This document shows positions 33,845-43,278 of a stretch of 64,000 nt of DNA, piece after piece. Within the stretch, counting starts at the first letter, position 1. Each line of letters begins with the position of its first letter. Under the pieces are notes generated by a model. That model was not told the origin of the DNA. It saw nothing but the letters and a program-made list of their open reading frames with translations, and did no database searches. Both the position numbers and the translations under genes were made by a program. The stretch lies in the NCBI RefSeq assembly GCF_035222275.1, contig NC_085884.1, positions 1,736,001 to 1,800,000 of the forward strand. The letters are read 5' to 3'. Origin of the DNA: Podospora bellae-mahoneyi. Its lineage: Eukaryota; Ascomycota; Sordariomycetes; Sordariales; Podosporaceae.

Positions 33845-34717
33845 ATGACCCAGATCACTCGCCATCATAGCTTCCCCACCCGCGCACCTTCCAGTCAAGC
33901 CACGGATGTTGAAGATTTGATCCAAGTCGAGCCTATACCTATTGGAGATGACCCGCTTCCTCCTTACTCTCTCAACAATGATCACCCATCTTCCCGTGAC
34001 ACTGCCCTGCTTCGGTCCGACCCAAAAGCCCCTCAAGTGTCCGTCCAGCCACCACGAGAAGAGGTCTACAACGGTCCACCCCGGCTGCATATCCTCGCGG
34101 CTGCCTGGGGAGGCGTGATTGTGACGCCAACTATCAAATCCCTCATCCGGACCAGTCCTCCACCTCCTCATGGCGTTGGCTGTCAGATTCTACAGCTCGA
34201 GATGCGCAATATGCACAGTCTCCTCCAGCCAGACCCAGCTTCCGGCACCTACAAGGTTTTTAGTCTCGTATACCGATACGATGGCGACGAATATCCGACC
34301 GTTATGAATCTGCCCGAGACGATTCGCCCATCCCTTATCACCATCGCCAAACCCTCTGCCGTATCGCAACTCGGTGGTGCCAACATTGGCAACGGTGGCT
34401 ACCGAGCTACCATAACACAGCCGTGGCGGTCCATCACCTCATCCTCGTCTTCATCAGGTCCGAAGGTGGAGATTCTGGCTGTCTTTTACGGCAAGAAGCG
34501 CATTGAACATCCGGCCGTGCTGGAGGAGCTAGCAAACTACTTTGAGGGCCGTACGAGGCAGATACGGATGACCAACACATTCTTCCGCGGCGACACGTGG
34601 CCGTACACGATAAAATCCTGGACCGTGTACTTTCGCTTTGTGGGTTCCAGGGCGGGCGTGCAGGTGGTTACGGGGTGGGAAAATCAGGCTCTTGAGCAAC
34701 CGTGGACTCGAGACTGA
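33845..34717 (+). CDS. Uncharacterised protein with two copies of one domain
   Basis: A single exon, 290 aa from ATG 33845 (context CAGCCATGA). I do not recognise the family. Residues 1-78 are Pro/Ser-rich and acidic with LPPYS near residue 38. Residues about 80-150 (RLHILAAAWGGVIVTPTI ... LQLEMRNMHSLLQPD ... YKVFSLVYRYDG) and about 207-265 (KVEILAVFYGKKRIEHPAV ... RQIRMTNTFFRGDTWPYT ... SWTVYFRFVG) align to each other, so it looks like an internal duplication with a linker holding SITSSSSSSG. No signal peptide or membrane segment. It may be a beta-rich binding protein, but that is a guess. An in-frame ATG at 33650 would add 65 residues that look like leader sequence. Confidence 0.75.
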   Translation: MTQITRHHSFPTRAPSSQATDVEDLIQVEPIPIGDDPLPPYSLNNDHPSSRDTALLRSDPKAPQVSVQPPREEVYNGPPRLHILAAAWGGVIVTPTIKSLIRTSPPPPHGVGCQILQLEMRNMHSLLQPDPASGTYKVFSLVYRYDGDEYPTVMNLPETIRPSLITIAKPSAVSQLGGANIGNGGYRATITQPWRSITSSSSSSGPKVEILAVFYGKKRIEHPAVLEELANYFEGRTRQIRMTNTFFRGDTWPYTIKSWTVYFRFVGSRAGVQVVTGWENQALEQPWTRD

Positions 34718-34963
34718 TGACACTGTCCCACCCCACAGATGGAATTGATGCCTTGTGCATCCGGCAGTAATGGGTAGGTTTGCTTGTTTGTGTCACTGGG
34801 TTTCGATTTGTGTCAAGACTCCTTGGAGAGGATGACGTGGGTAGGGGCAAATGTGTCATACCTCTCTCCACCCGTTTGATTCCAGCGGTATAAGTGGATT
34901 GAATACTTAGAAACATGGATGAATGATTTCTTGGGAAGCCAGTCTCACACATAATTTGGCAGG

Positions 34964-35407
34964 ATGGCATTATCCGTGTTCACTTTGGTTTTATTGTTTC
35001 TCTTTTCCAGTCAGGCAAACGCACAGCATAGAAGATGGGAGCCATCGACGTTTTACAAAGCCACCCGTCCACCGCTTACTATCCCGTATTATAACAAGAC
35101 CTACGCTTGCTTTCTGGCGACAGCAGAGGCAACAACAACATCAACAAAAATACCAGCAACAAGAGTCTCGGTCATTCCCATCGATCCGATCTGGACAACC
35201 CTTCCGATTGCGAGCTTGACAGGTGATCCTTTTTGCATCAACGAAGCGGCACCTCATGAAGGGATCGGGAATCATTGCGTTTGTCAGAACGGGGAGACTT
35301 TGAGCGTTATTCCGTTCGCGACGGGGGGTAATGTTTCGGACTATCAACCCTGCGCCTACACGACCGTCTACCCGGATACAACGACATCAACCTCAGCCAG
35401 ACTCTGA
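34964..35407 (+). CDS. Small secreted cysteine-containing protein
   Basis: A single exon, 147 aa. A clear signal peptide MALSVFTLVLLFLFSSQANA. The mature part is Thr-rich in the middle (ATAEATTTSTKIPATR) and has five Cys, four of them in the C-terminal half (PFCINEAAP, NHCVCQNGETLSVIPF, DYQPCAYTT). The CVCQNG ... DYQPCAYT arrangement recurs, as far as I recall, in fungal small secreted proteins. Function unknown; an effector or wall protein is possible. Confidence 0.75.
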   Translation: MALSVFTLVLLFLFSSQANAQHRRWEPSTFYKATRPPLTIPYYNKTYACFLATAEATTTSTKIPATRVSVIPIDPIWTTLPIASLTGDPFCINEAAPHEGIGNHCVCQNGETLSVIPFATGGNVSDYQPCAYTTVYPDTTTSTSARL

Positions 35408-35520
35408 TCACTTGTACAATGAGTATTCTATAGATGAAGGATGGCGAGGGGAGGATTGTTGGGGATTGGGAATCTGTATTATTATTCTTTTCTTTCATGT
35501 TCACATCAGAAAAACATAGT

Positions 35521-37028
35521 CTACAGATGATAATCTCTCTGGCTGGTCACCTTTGGCCCTCTTCGGCCCCACACCTGCTCGATCTTCATGTCTTCCCTGC
35601 CGCTGTGTTGGTCTGTTAGCAACCGTCTTTCTATCTATTTGACCGCCATAAAGGGAAAGAGACTTACTCATCCTTGAAGTTGATATACGGCTCCGTTACC
35701 CCTTTTGCCGTGTCGGGGTTTCTGAAGATGACGTTTTTGGTCTGTTGTAATCACTTTTGCGTCAGTCACATGCTCCCACATTTTTCCTTTTTGCTGTGTC
35801 GAAAAAGACTCACCAGCCCCAAAGTAAGATGAATCCCAGCCGGCGCAACCTCCAACTGTTCCTTCGCCTCTTCCCCCCTGACCAGAGCAGTGATGTTCCT
35901 CGCAGCAACACCAGCCTGCACCATCCCCGGCTTTGCGGCCTTGTGAGCCCCGCAGTCGTTGATATCACCCACGGCGAAGAGGTTTTCCCACGGGCCACCG
36001 TCGATCTGCATTGTTGGTTTGACTTTGACGAATCCATTCTTTTTGTTGATCACACCATTTCCAAGTGAGGATCGCAACCACTGGTTATTTGGCGTTTGGC
36101 CTGTCGCGGTGATGACGAAATCAGCGGTTAGGGTCCGCCCGTCTTGGAGGTGGACGTCTGTTGGTTGAGCTGTGAGGGGGAAGCCACGCTCGGGGATAAT
36201 GACCCTGCTTTCGGTGATGAGGTTGACGCCTAATTCAGCAAAGCGAGACTTGATTAAGTCGGAGAGGGACGGGTGGTAGGCTGGCATTAGGTTATGTCGG
36301 GAGTGAATCAGGGTTATGGGTTTGTGGGGGTAGATTTCTTTGAGATCGCACGCCATCTGGACTCCTACTGCGCCGCCGCCGATGATGATGATGGAGGGGG
36401 CGGTGCGGAGGGAGGATTGGCAGGATTGGAGGAAGGTGATGGCGCGGGGTTTGGTGTTGTGGGGGATCGTACCGGGGGGAGAGAGGTTGGTGCCGGTGGC
36501 GGCGATGAGGTGGGTGAAGGGGACGGTGGTGGAGCCTTGAAAGGGGGTGTCGATGTGGAGGGTGGAGGTGGTGGGGGAGAGGGAGAGGGCTTTGGCTTGG
36601 ATGACCTCGTGGCGGGAGGGGTCGGGGGAGAGGGAGAAGGTGGTGGTGTAGGGGATTAGGCATTTGTGTTCGTGGGAGGGGAGGATGGCGAAGCGAGGCT
36701 GGGAGGAAGGGTTAGCTGGGGAGAGGAAAGGGGGGTGAGAATGGGTGAGACACGTACAAAGGCGAATAGATGGTGGAAGTGTGTGTGGGGTTCGATGAGG
36801 AGGACCTTTAGAAATGTTAGTAATAGGATCGTCACAACTAGAGATAGGGTTGTCCTTACACGGTGAGAGGAGGGGAGGAGGTTGGCTAACTCTTTTGCCG
36901 TTGCCTGGTCAAAACAAAAGGGGGAGGTCAGCGATGGTGCCCCTGAATGGACCCTAACCCTGAACAAAACTGACCACTCCGACGTAGGAGCCGCCGACAA
37001 CGACAACATTCTTAAACGCTTGTGTCAT
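35521..37028 (-). CDS. AIF/AMID-like NAD(P)-FAD oxidoreductase (second copy in the window)
   Basis: Six exons: 37028-36975, 36904-36860, 36805-36758, 36698-35814, 35741-35668 and 35602-35521, 395 aa. The N-terminus MTQAFKNVVVVGGSYVGVAT binds FAD. VLLIEPHTHFHHLFAFPRFA is the second strand-loop typical of the AMID-like fungal group. IIIIGGGAVGVQMACDLKEI is the NAD(P) motif. LFAVGDINDCGAHKAAKPG is the late FAD motif. The C-terminus TEPYINFKDDGREDMKIEQV fits this family, which is why I use the acceptor at 35603. The first three exons are only 54, 45 and 48 nt and each ends in phase 0. It is similar in fold to the 11718-13145 gene but not a recent duplicate. Confidence 0.9.
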
Positions 37029-37533
37029 GTTTGCTGTGCTTTATTTCAAATTCTTGATTGTTTTCTCGACTTTGTAAGAGAAAAAAGCTGGCGATCTGTG
37101 CGATGTTGTTTCAGGATGTGGCTGTGGGTTTGATGGAAGGGGACCTGGGAAGCTGTGGGCTAATAATCTGATTGAATCTTTTACTCTGAAAGTTGGGACA
37201 GTCGCGAGGAAGTATCAATTTTATGGAAACAAGCTCAAGCTAGGATTCTACTCTATTATTAAAATACGGCCTGCGCTTTCAAGCATTGATCCCTTCCTTC
37301 AAGTCTCATGATGGACTGCGCCAAACAAGGGTGGGGACCGGCTTCGGCTTCGGGTTTATCATGGGTTAACTATTCACCGCAACAAAGTCCTCCAGTCAAC
37401 GTTTGTTTCTCATAACTAGCAATTGAGTCAAGATTTTGCAACTACATTCTTGTAAAATAGCTGCCGTTCCATCAGACGTCCCTCCTTGACTCATGGACCC
37501 ATTTTGTTGTCTGGCCCCCCGCTGACAGGAGAC
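37029..37533. other. Intergenic upstream of AMID-like gene
   Basis: 505 bases; promoter of the leftward AMID-like gene and 3' end of the next leftward gene. Nothing else is seen. Confidence 0.4.
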
Positions 37534-38459
37534 TCAGCGGCCGCCATTCCTGTGGTGTTCTGGGTTGTGGTAAATGTTTTCCTCACTGGCCCCTTCGACT
37601 GAAACGTATGTGTTAGGAATGTCCTCGAGTCATTGTAGTCATTGCAGGATTAAGGAGGTTGGGGGGGGCACCTACGTGGTATTTCCTTTTGGGTGTGCGG
37701 CCAAAACTTCTTCCTGATTATCTGCTCGGCAATCGAAATGTCCTTCATGGCTTGATCCTTTTTGAACTTCTCGAACTCCTCCTCTTCAGTGCAGTTGCTG
37801 TTTTGGCCCTGCTCACTTTCAATGTCCTCCTCAACGTGGTAACCCTCGTGTCTCACGGATCCGTACGCGTTAGCGATGCTAACGAATTGAGCCGGCTTGG
37901 GACTCGGCCTATGGCGATAGTGATTGATCTGGTTCTCACAGACTATGGTAGGATCCCGGTGTCCTCCGCATGAGGGTGAGCCGTTGCAGTAGGTGTCCCA
38001 ACCAAAGACAAACGATTGAGACCTCTCTGGCATGTAATAGATATGGCCTGCGGGGGAGGGGGCTCTGTAGTCATCCATACCCTCAATCATCTTTTGGGCG
38101 GCCTGGTTAAGCATGGCGGCTGAGCAGGCCTTTTGATAATATCCCAGGTTGCAGAGCCAGCCCACGACGTTCTCTCCATCTGGATGGTCTGTTTTGCAAA
38201 TGGCCTTGCCGCCCAGTTCCCAAATGAGGTAACGATCGTCGCACCAGTCTTGGAGGCATCTGTGAACATGGCGGACCCTGGTGAGGTTGATGTGATGTCC
38301 AGAGTGAACTGGATTCCATGAGGGAAAGGACTGGACCTTTGGGTCATCGGCAGGTCTGGGCACCGATGGAGGCAACGGATCATCTGGGGAGGCAGTAACT
38401 CCTCCAAAGAGAGATGTAACCGCGGCTAAAAGCCATGAACTAGACAAGGAGTACTTCAT
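37534..38459 (-). CDS. Secreted cysteine-rich protein of unknown family
   Basis: Exons are 38459-37676 and 37598-37534, 282 aa. Signal peptide MKYSLSSSWLLAAVTSLFGG. The mature region has several Cys pairs: VHRCLQDWCDDRYLIWEL, KAICKTDHPDG, VGWLCNLGYYQKACSAA, YCNGSPSCGGHRDP, TIVCENQINHY. The C-terminal part is acidic then basic (VEEDIESEQGQNSNCTEEEE). An unspliced frame stops at 37650 (269 aa). I prefer the spliced form because donor GTAGGT and CCTAAC...TTTCAG acceptor are good, and it yields LEGASEENIYHNPEHHRNGG. An upstream ATG in frame lacks signal-peptide character. I cannot name the family. It opens a run of four secreted-protein genes. Confidence 0.72.
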
Positions 38460-38853
38460 TGAGACGCGGTCGTCAGAGTGATGTGGTGTTTTGAGCGAGG
38501 GGAAATAATCCAGTTCAAAAGTGGCACGGAAGGAAAAAGCTTTTCTCGACGGTATTAGAGTTTCGAATTCAGACCAGGTGTCCTGATCCGAGAGCACAAT
38601 CTGTGATAGCTTAAGGTGTGGTCACGCCGCCATGGCTTTTGTGTGTATCGGTTTTTAGCTGATAAAGTTGACGCCGTTGGACTCATGCCGTATATCATGG
38701 CTTGCGTGCTTTTTGCAGGCCGGGAGGCACGACTTGGGCTTTTCTACCTTCTCTCCTTTTCTTTCTCCCAACTCCCGGTGTTCAACTGCGAGTTGGCCAG
38801 TCGTGCAACATTACTGCTCCCGCTTGACTTGACGTCTTCGACAAATCCCCAAC
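38460..38853. other. Divergent promoter, secreted Cys protein / CFEM protein
   Basis: 394 bases between the starts of two divergent secreted-protein genes, so probably shared regulation. No operator is recognised. Confidence 0.45.
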
Positions 38854-39408
38854 ATGAAGTTGTGGGTAGTGTGGTTCGGTATCCTCTGCAGCACTCTTGC
38901 AGGTGCAGCTCCCAGCTCACTGCAGACTCGGCTCGTCACTCGACAAAATCCGCCTGCGACCCAGCCAGCTGGGCCTCCCAAGGCTAAGCAGCCCCTCAAG
39001 AGCAGATGCAACAACGAGTGCCTGGAAAGGACCTATGTTAAAGTTGGGTGTTCTCACGCTCATGACTGGATGTGTCTTTGTGTGTATGTGATCAACACAT
39101 CTCTCAAGCATCGATTCAATGCTTACAACTTACCAACCCTTAGTGAATTTGATGGGGGACAATGGGACATCGCGAACGCTGTTCAGCAGTGCTTTCTAGA
39201 CAATTGCTTGGATGCCGAAGACAGGTAAGCCTCTGACTATTTCCGCCGTGAATCGACCAAAACCTGATGCATTTCTAGGATGTCCTGGCGAGGGATCACC
39301 AACAGTCATTGCGGGCGGGACATGAAGTCTCTATCGAAGCTCGACGTGTGGGGGATTCTGAGAAGTAAACAAGAAAGCGAAAGTGGACGAATAGATGGAC
39401 ATAAGTAG
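38854..39408 (+). CDS. CFEM-domain secreted protein
   Basis: Exons are 38854-39224 and 39279-39408, 166 aa. Signal peptide MKLWVVWFGILCSTLAGAAP. The Cys pattern after residue 50 is C-x3-C-x9-C-x7-C-x-C-x33-C-x4-C-x16-C: RCNNECLERTYVKVGC, HDWMCLC, QQCFLDNCLD and SHC. This fits the eight-Cys CFEM fold, with an Asp (HDWMC) two residues before the fourth Cys, the position that binds heme iron in Candida CFEM proteins. The last Cys comes from exon 2, which supports the splice. No GPI-anchor tail (the end is charged), so it should be a free secreted protein. Roles known for the family are heme/iron capture or host interaction; which applies here is not shown. Confidence 0.82.
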
Positions 39409-39973
39409 AAACCTGGAATAGAGAGCCATGGGTGGAATGCATAAATACCTAGTAAATTCTTTGTTTTTATTCACCAGTGATGTATTCTTCCCCTGCACCA
39501 CTTCCAGTAGCCGTTGCCCCTGAGCAGCCTACCCCCAGGTTGCCTGCATGTATGTGAAGCTTCAGAGAACTGAGATTCATGTTCCTGTTCCTGTTTCTGC
39601 TCTTGTTTCTGTTGAACTGTCTAGGTTCAATGAGTTCCGCTTGGGGATCTCCAGGCCAACTGGCGGCAGCTGCTGAACGAAAATGGTGAAGCACTCGGTT
39701 GGAACCGTTTTAGCGGTGACTACCCTCTTCGTATCTCACGAGGGGTCGATTTTCCCTCTTCATGGTGGCGTTACGGGCCCGGGGTGGCGGCATGAAGCGA
39801 AAAGTTTAGATCACCGCACCCGAGGACTTATCCAGCCGGGCAGTCACACGGTGCTTTACTTCTCTGACTTCCTTTCCCATCTTTTTCTTCTGTTCCCATC
39901 CTCGACTCTTCTGATCTGGCCTGACCAAGGCAACAGCCTCCTATCGTACTCGCCGATCATCCTCTCGACTACG
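39409..39973. other. Intergenic between CFEM gene and the aerolysin-like gene
   Basis: 565 bases, ending in a C/T-rich leader typical of a fungal transcript. No gene recognised. Confidence 0.4.
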
Positions 39974-41701
39974 ATGTTGGCCTCCCTGTTGGTGGCGGCG
40001 GGCTTCTCAGCATCGGCTGTGGCAGCCCCGTCAACTTTGTATCCTCAGACAAAATGCATGGATGTTGCCAGCAAGATCCAAAAGGCCATTCGCCATGGAT
40101 TTCCTCGCGTAGGTTGTCCTCCAGAATATGCGTCTGGATCCATGATGTGCTAAGTTTGGTGATATGTGACGCGCAGTTTGTGACTGTCGATGAGAATCGA
40201 AATTGCAAACCTCAATATCGGCTTAACAGGGGCGAGTGCTGGGATCACATGAGCCCCGACAACAATTGCAAGGCGTACTGTGAAACAAGCCATGGGGTGA
40301 GTGCTGCCGCCGCATCACGTCTTCTCCCCTCGCCCCCGACTAACTGTTTACCACAAGTGGTATTGGGGCCACCCGCGGGTCCTGGGCGTTCGGAGCTGGC
40401 ACAACCCATGTCAACGAAGCGATAGTTGCGGGATCTCTGTGAGTCTCGGTGGCCCAGTCGGCGAAGCCACGACCGTCATGATCAAGGACGAATCTTCCAC
40501 TGGAAACAGCACCACTTACAAGGATGGAATATCATGGAGCGATACATGGACTGTTGCGGATACCTTCAACTTCGGGGTAACCGGCACAGCCGGTGTCGGT
40601 CTGTCTAATATACCGCTGTTTGATGGGATTCCAATCATGGGAAAGGCCGGTGTGGACATGACATCGGGTTATACACACAGCGACGGCCAAAGATTCGAGC
40701 AAAGCCGAAAGCGGAGTGTGGATTGGGAGAGTAATGTCAAGTCTTCTCAGTCGTATGGGATCACGAGGACGCGGCAAAGATCCCTCTCATACTCTACAAC
40801 CGGTAGTTGGTCAAAAGACGTTTGGGCCAATGACTATTGTGGCAGCTGGTTTGCGGTGCCGCTCTTGGGGATGTAAGCCCGACCATGCCGTCTTGCTTCC
40901 ACGCCGAGAGATTGTGTGCTAATGTTTGAGCGTAGGAGTTGTGGCAGAGCAGCGATGGGCGACTTGGTGAAGAATCCTCTCAATAACCACACTCGATGCA
41001 ATCTCGACAAGTTTGGATCGTTCGACGTGTGTGCCTCGTATGGGTTCAAGCACGAGACCGTTCCCGATGAATCTCGCACCAGGACGGTATTTGTGCTGCG
41101 CGACTGCAAGCGAGGTTTTATCCTCCCTGGCGAGTGGCAGCAACATGAGTTTGCCTACAGCACCATTTCGTCCATGCCTGAGTACTACAGGGACCACATC
41201 TCGAGATGGGGCATCAGAAACCTGGACGAGAAGCCCGAGGACGATGAATGGGTGTTCCAGAGACAGATGGACCAGAAGCTCCACAAGTTCACAAAGAACA
41301 TTGGCGTTACCGACTACAACTTCAAGTACTGCGGAGAGGGCGAGTACTGCGTCCAACTGAAATTGACCAAGGATCGGTGCTATGATATCCCGCGTGGCTA
41401 TGTCAGTATGCCCGATGAAAGCCCCAAATCAGCCCACGTTGTTTCGGCCACCGTCATGCCCGGCCACTGCTGTATGCTTTTCTCCAGACACCAATGTCTT
41501 GGACAGGCACAGCGTCTGCTCCCCGGAGATACGAAGCTGGAAGAGGTTGCGTATGAGGGTCTCGCCCACAGTGTTGTCTGCAATGCGAGTGAGTATTGCC
41601 GCTCTCAGACAGACGAAGGTTATAGCAGCGCCAGCGAGGATGACCGTGGATTTCCAGAATTGATTGGGACGGCAAAACTTCTTCGGATACCCTCGGAGTA
41701 A
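39974..41701 (+). CDS. Large secreted Cys-rich protein with aerolysin-like central segment and crystallin-like C-terminus
   Basis: Exons are 39974-40108, 40177-40296, 40358-40872 and 40936-41701, 511 aa; phases close. Signal peptide MLASLLVAAGFSASAVAAPS. Residues about 28-110 are a Cys-rich N-domain (GECWDHMSPDNNCKAYCETS). Residues about 110-250 have the look of an aerolysin/ETX-MTX2 beta-pore domain: alternating Ser/Thr-rich strands (GISWSDTWTVADTFNFGVTG) flank a Gly-rich amphipathic loop (GTAGVGLSNIPLFDGIPIMG), then FEQSRKRSVDWESNVKSSQS and RSLSYSTTGSWSKDVW. Near the end, CCMLFSRHQCLGQAQRLLPG and VAYEGLAHSVVC resemble beta/gamma-crystallin Greek-key strands. The reading frame looks whole. 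It is a secreted, disulfide-rich protein, plausibly acting on membranes, but that is inferred from pattern only. Confidence 0.72.
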
Positions 41702-42439
41702 TGAGAAGGAGTTAGATTGGAGTAGATGGGAGGATCTGTGAGCTCGTTTGCTAGGTATATTGCTAGATAGGCAATACATTCCAGGAGTCTCTTGATAAGG
41801 TAATCGTGGCCAAATGACTACATATCAACATATATCATATTATAATGCCAACTCGCTGTTGCTCAGAAAAACCCAACCATCCGTGACGTAGAGGCCTGAG
41901 GTCCAGACCTGTGTGAGTTTTTTTAGCATGTACTGGATTGTACATTTTCTTTGTCAGCCCAGAAGCAGGCCGCTTCCGCCATTGCGATGATAACGCACCA
42001 CAATCCAAAGTTCATGCTCACGATCAACAGTGATTCTTGCGATTCGTTAACCTCTTCGTATCAGGGCGAAGACAACACGCACACATCCATATCTCGCCGG
42101 AGAAGACAGATCTAGCATGATTCGCAGCCAAAATCCACGAATTTGTTGATTGTGGAGAAGAGGACAGGTAGGCTAACTACGTACTTCCAGAACACGAAAA
42201 CCTAGATAGAGTCAAGCCTCGGACCAAAGCTTACAGTGGCCGGGTCGAAGACTATCTTTAGAAGGTTTGGGCAGGCTCACAAAGATGGACCAAATGCAGG
42301 CTTCTCGATGACAACCAGTTTTTTTCATCCAGCTGAGCACAAGAAAAGCAAAGAGCCCCTCTGCTCCATCCCCAAAAAAGGCGAGACACTCTTGTCGAAC
42401 ATGCCTCGGAAAGCGTCAACATACCTAGCAATATTCGAG
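41702..42439. other. Intergenic between two secreted-protein genes
   Basis: 738 AT-richer bases; nothing recognised besides the promoter position. Confidence 0.4.
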
Positions 42440-43161
42440 ATGGGTAGGCTTACTGGGCTTCTTCTTGCCTTGCTTTCGCCCCTGTGTGTTCTCGGCAGTC
42501 CCAAGACTGTCGCGGCCTGTGGGAGCACTGGCTTGTCGCTCTTTGCTGAGGCCAACTATGAGGGTCCCTGCCAGGCTTTCTCGCCTGAGACTCTCGACAA
42601 CACACACCAGGCCAGCTGCGGTATGTTTCTCTTTCATTGTTGCCTCCAGAGGCTCCACTATCTAACCATGATCATTACACCCCAATAGTGGACATCAGCC
42701 CCTCTATACCAGTGAATTCCATCTACAAGGGCTCCTCCCTCAGTTGCTGCTTCTTATACGAGTAGGTCTTTTGCTCCACATCTACAGGCTCTCTTTCAAT
42801 CTGTCCATAACTGACGACTGCAAACTACAGAAAACCCTGTCCGGACCCGTCGTCCCCGTTCTACCCTCAGCGCCCCAATCTTGTGTCTCAGCGAGTCTTT
42901 GTCCCCGGCATCTCGGATCTGTGTCGTTTCGGCTGGGGGGAAAAAACTATCAAGTCTATCGTTTGTCCCGACAAACACACTTGCGAGTCCTTGAAAGATG
43001 ACATGTCTACCACGAAACTCACTTTCTTCGTTGAAAAGGAGATTGAAAATCCATTCACTGGGCGTGTAACTAAAAAGAAGGAGCCGCAGAAGAGGGAAGT
43101 CAGTTTGAGGGGGTACTGGTTAGATTTGCAACAGGTCAAGGGTCACAAACGGGCCATCTGA
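42440..43161 (+). CDS. Secreted protein with a beta/gamma-crystallin-like motif
   Basis: Exons are 42440-42620, 42689-42761 and 42831-43161, 194 aa; all phases close. Signal peptide MGRLTGLLLALLSPLCVLGS. GLSLFAEANYEGPCQAFSPE matches the Greek-key pattern with an aromatic, then YxG, and SIYKGSSLSCCFLYE looks like a second strand set; Cys residues probably form disulfides. The C-terminal 60 residues are Lys/Glu-rich (VEKEIENPFTGRVTKKKEPQ). It is the right-hand neighbour of the aerolysin-like gene, whose C-terminus has a similar motif. The 73-nt middle exon makes the model less certain than the others, but no other splicing keeps the frame open. Confidence 0.68.
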
Positions 43162-43278
43162 GTCCGAAATGTCAGGCCAAAAGCCGGGGGAAGACTAAAT
43201 GCGCAGCTAGCAAACTTGTTATCAGTCTATTCCCACCTTCCCACAGGCAGACAAGGGAATCAAATACAGAAAACAAAT

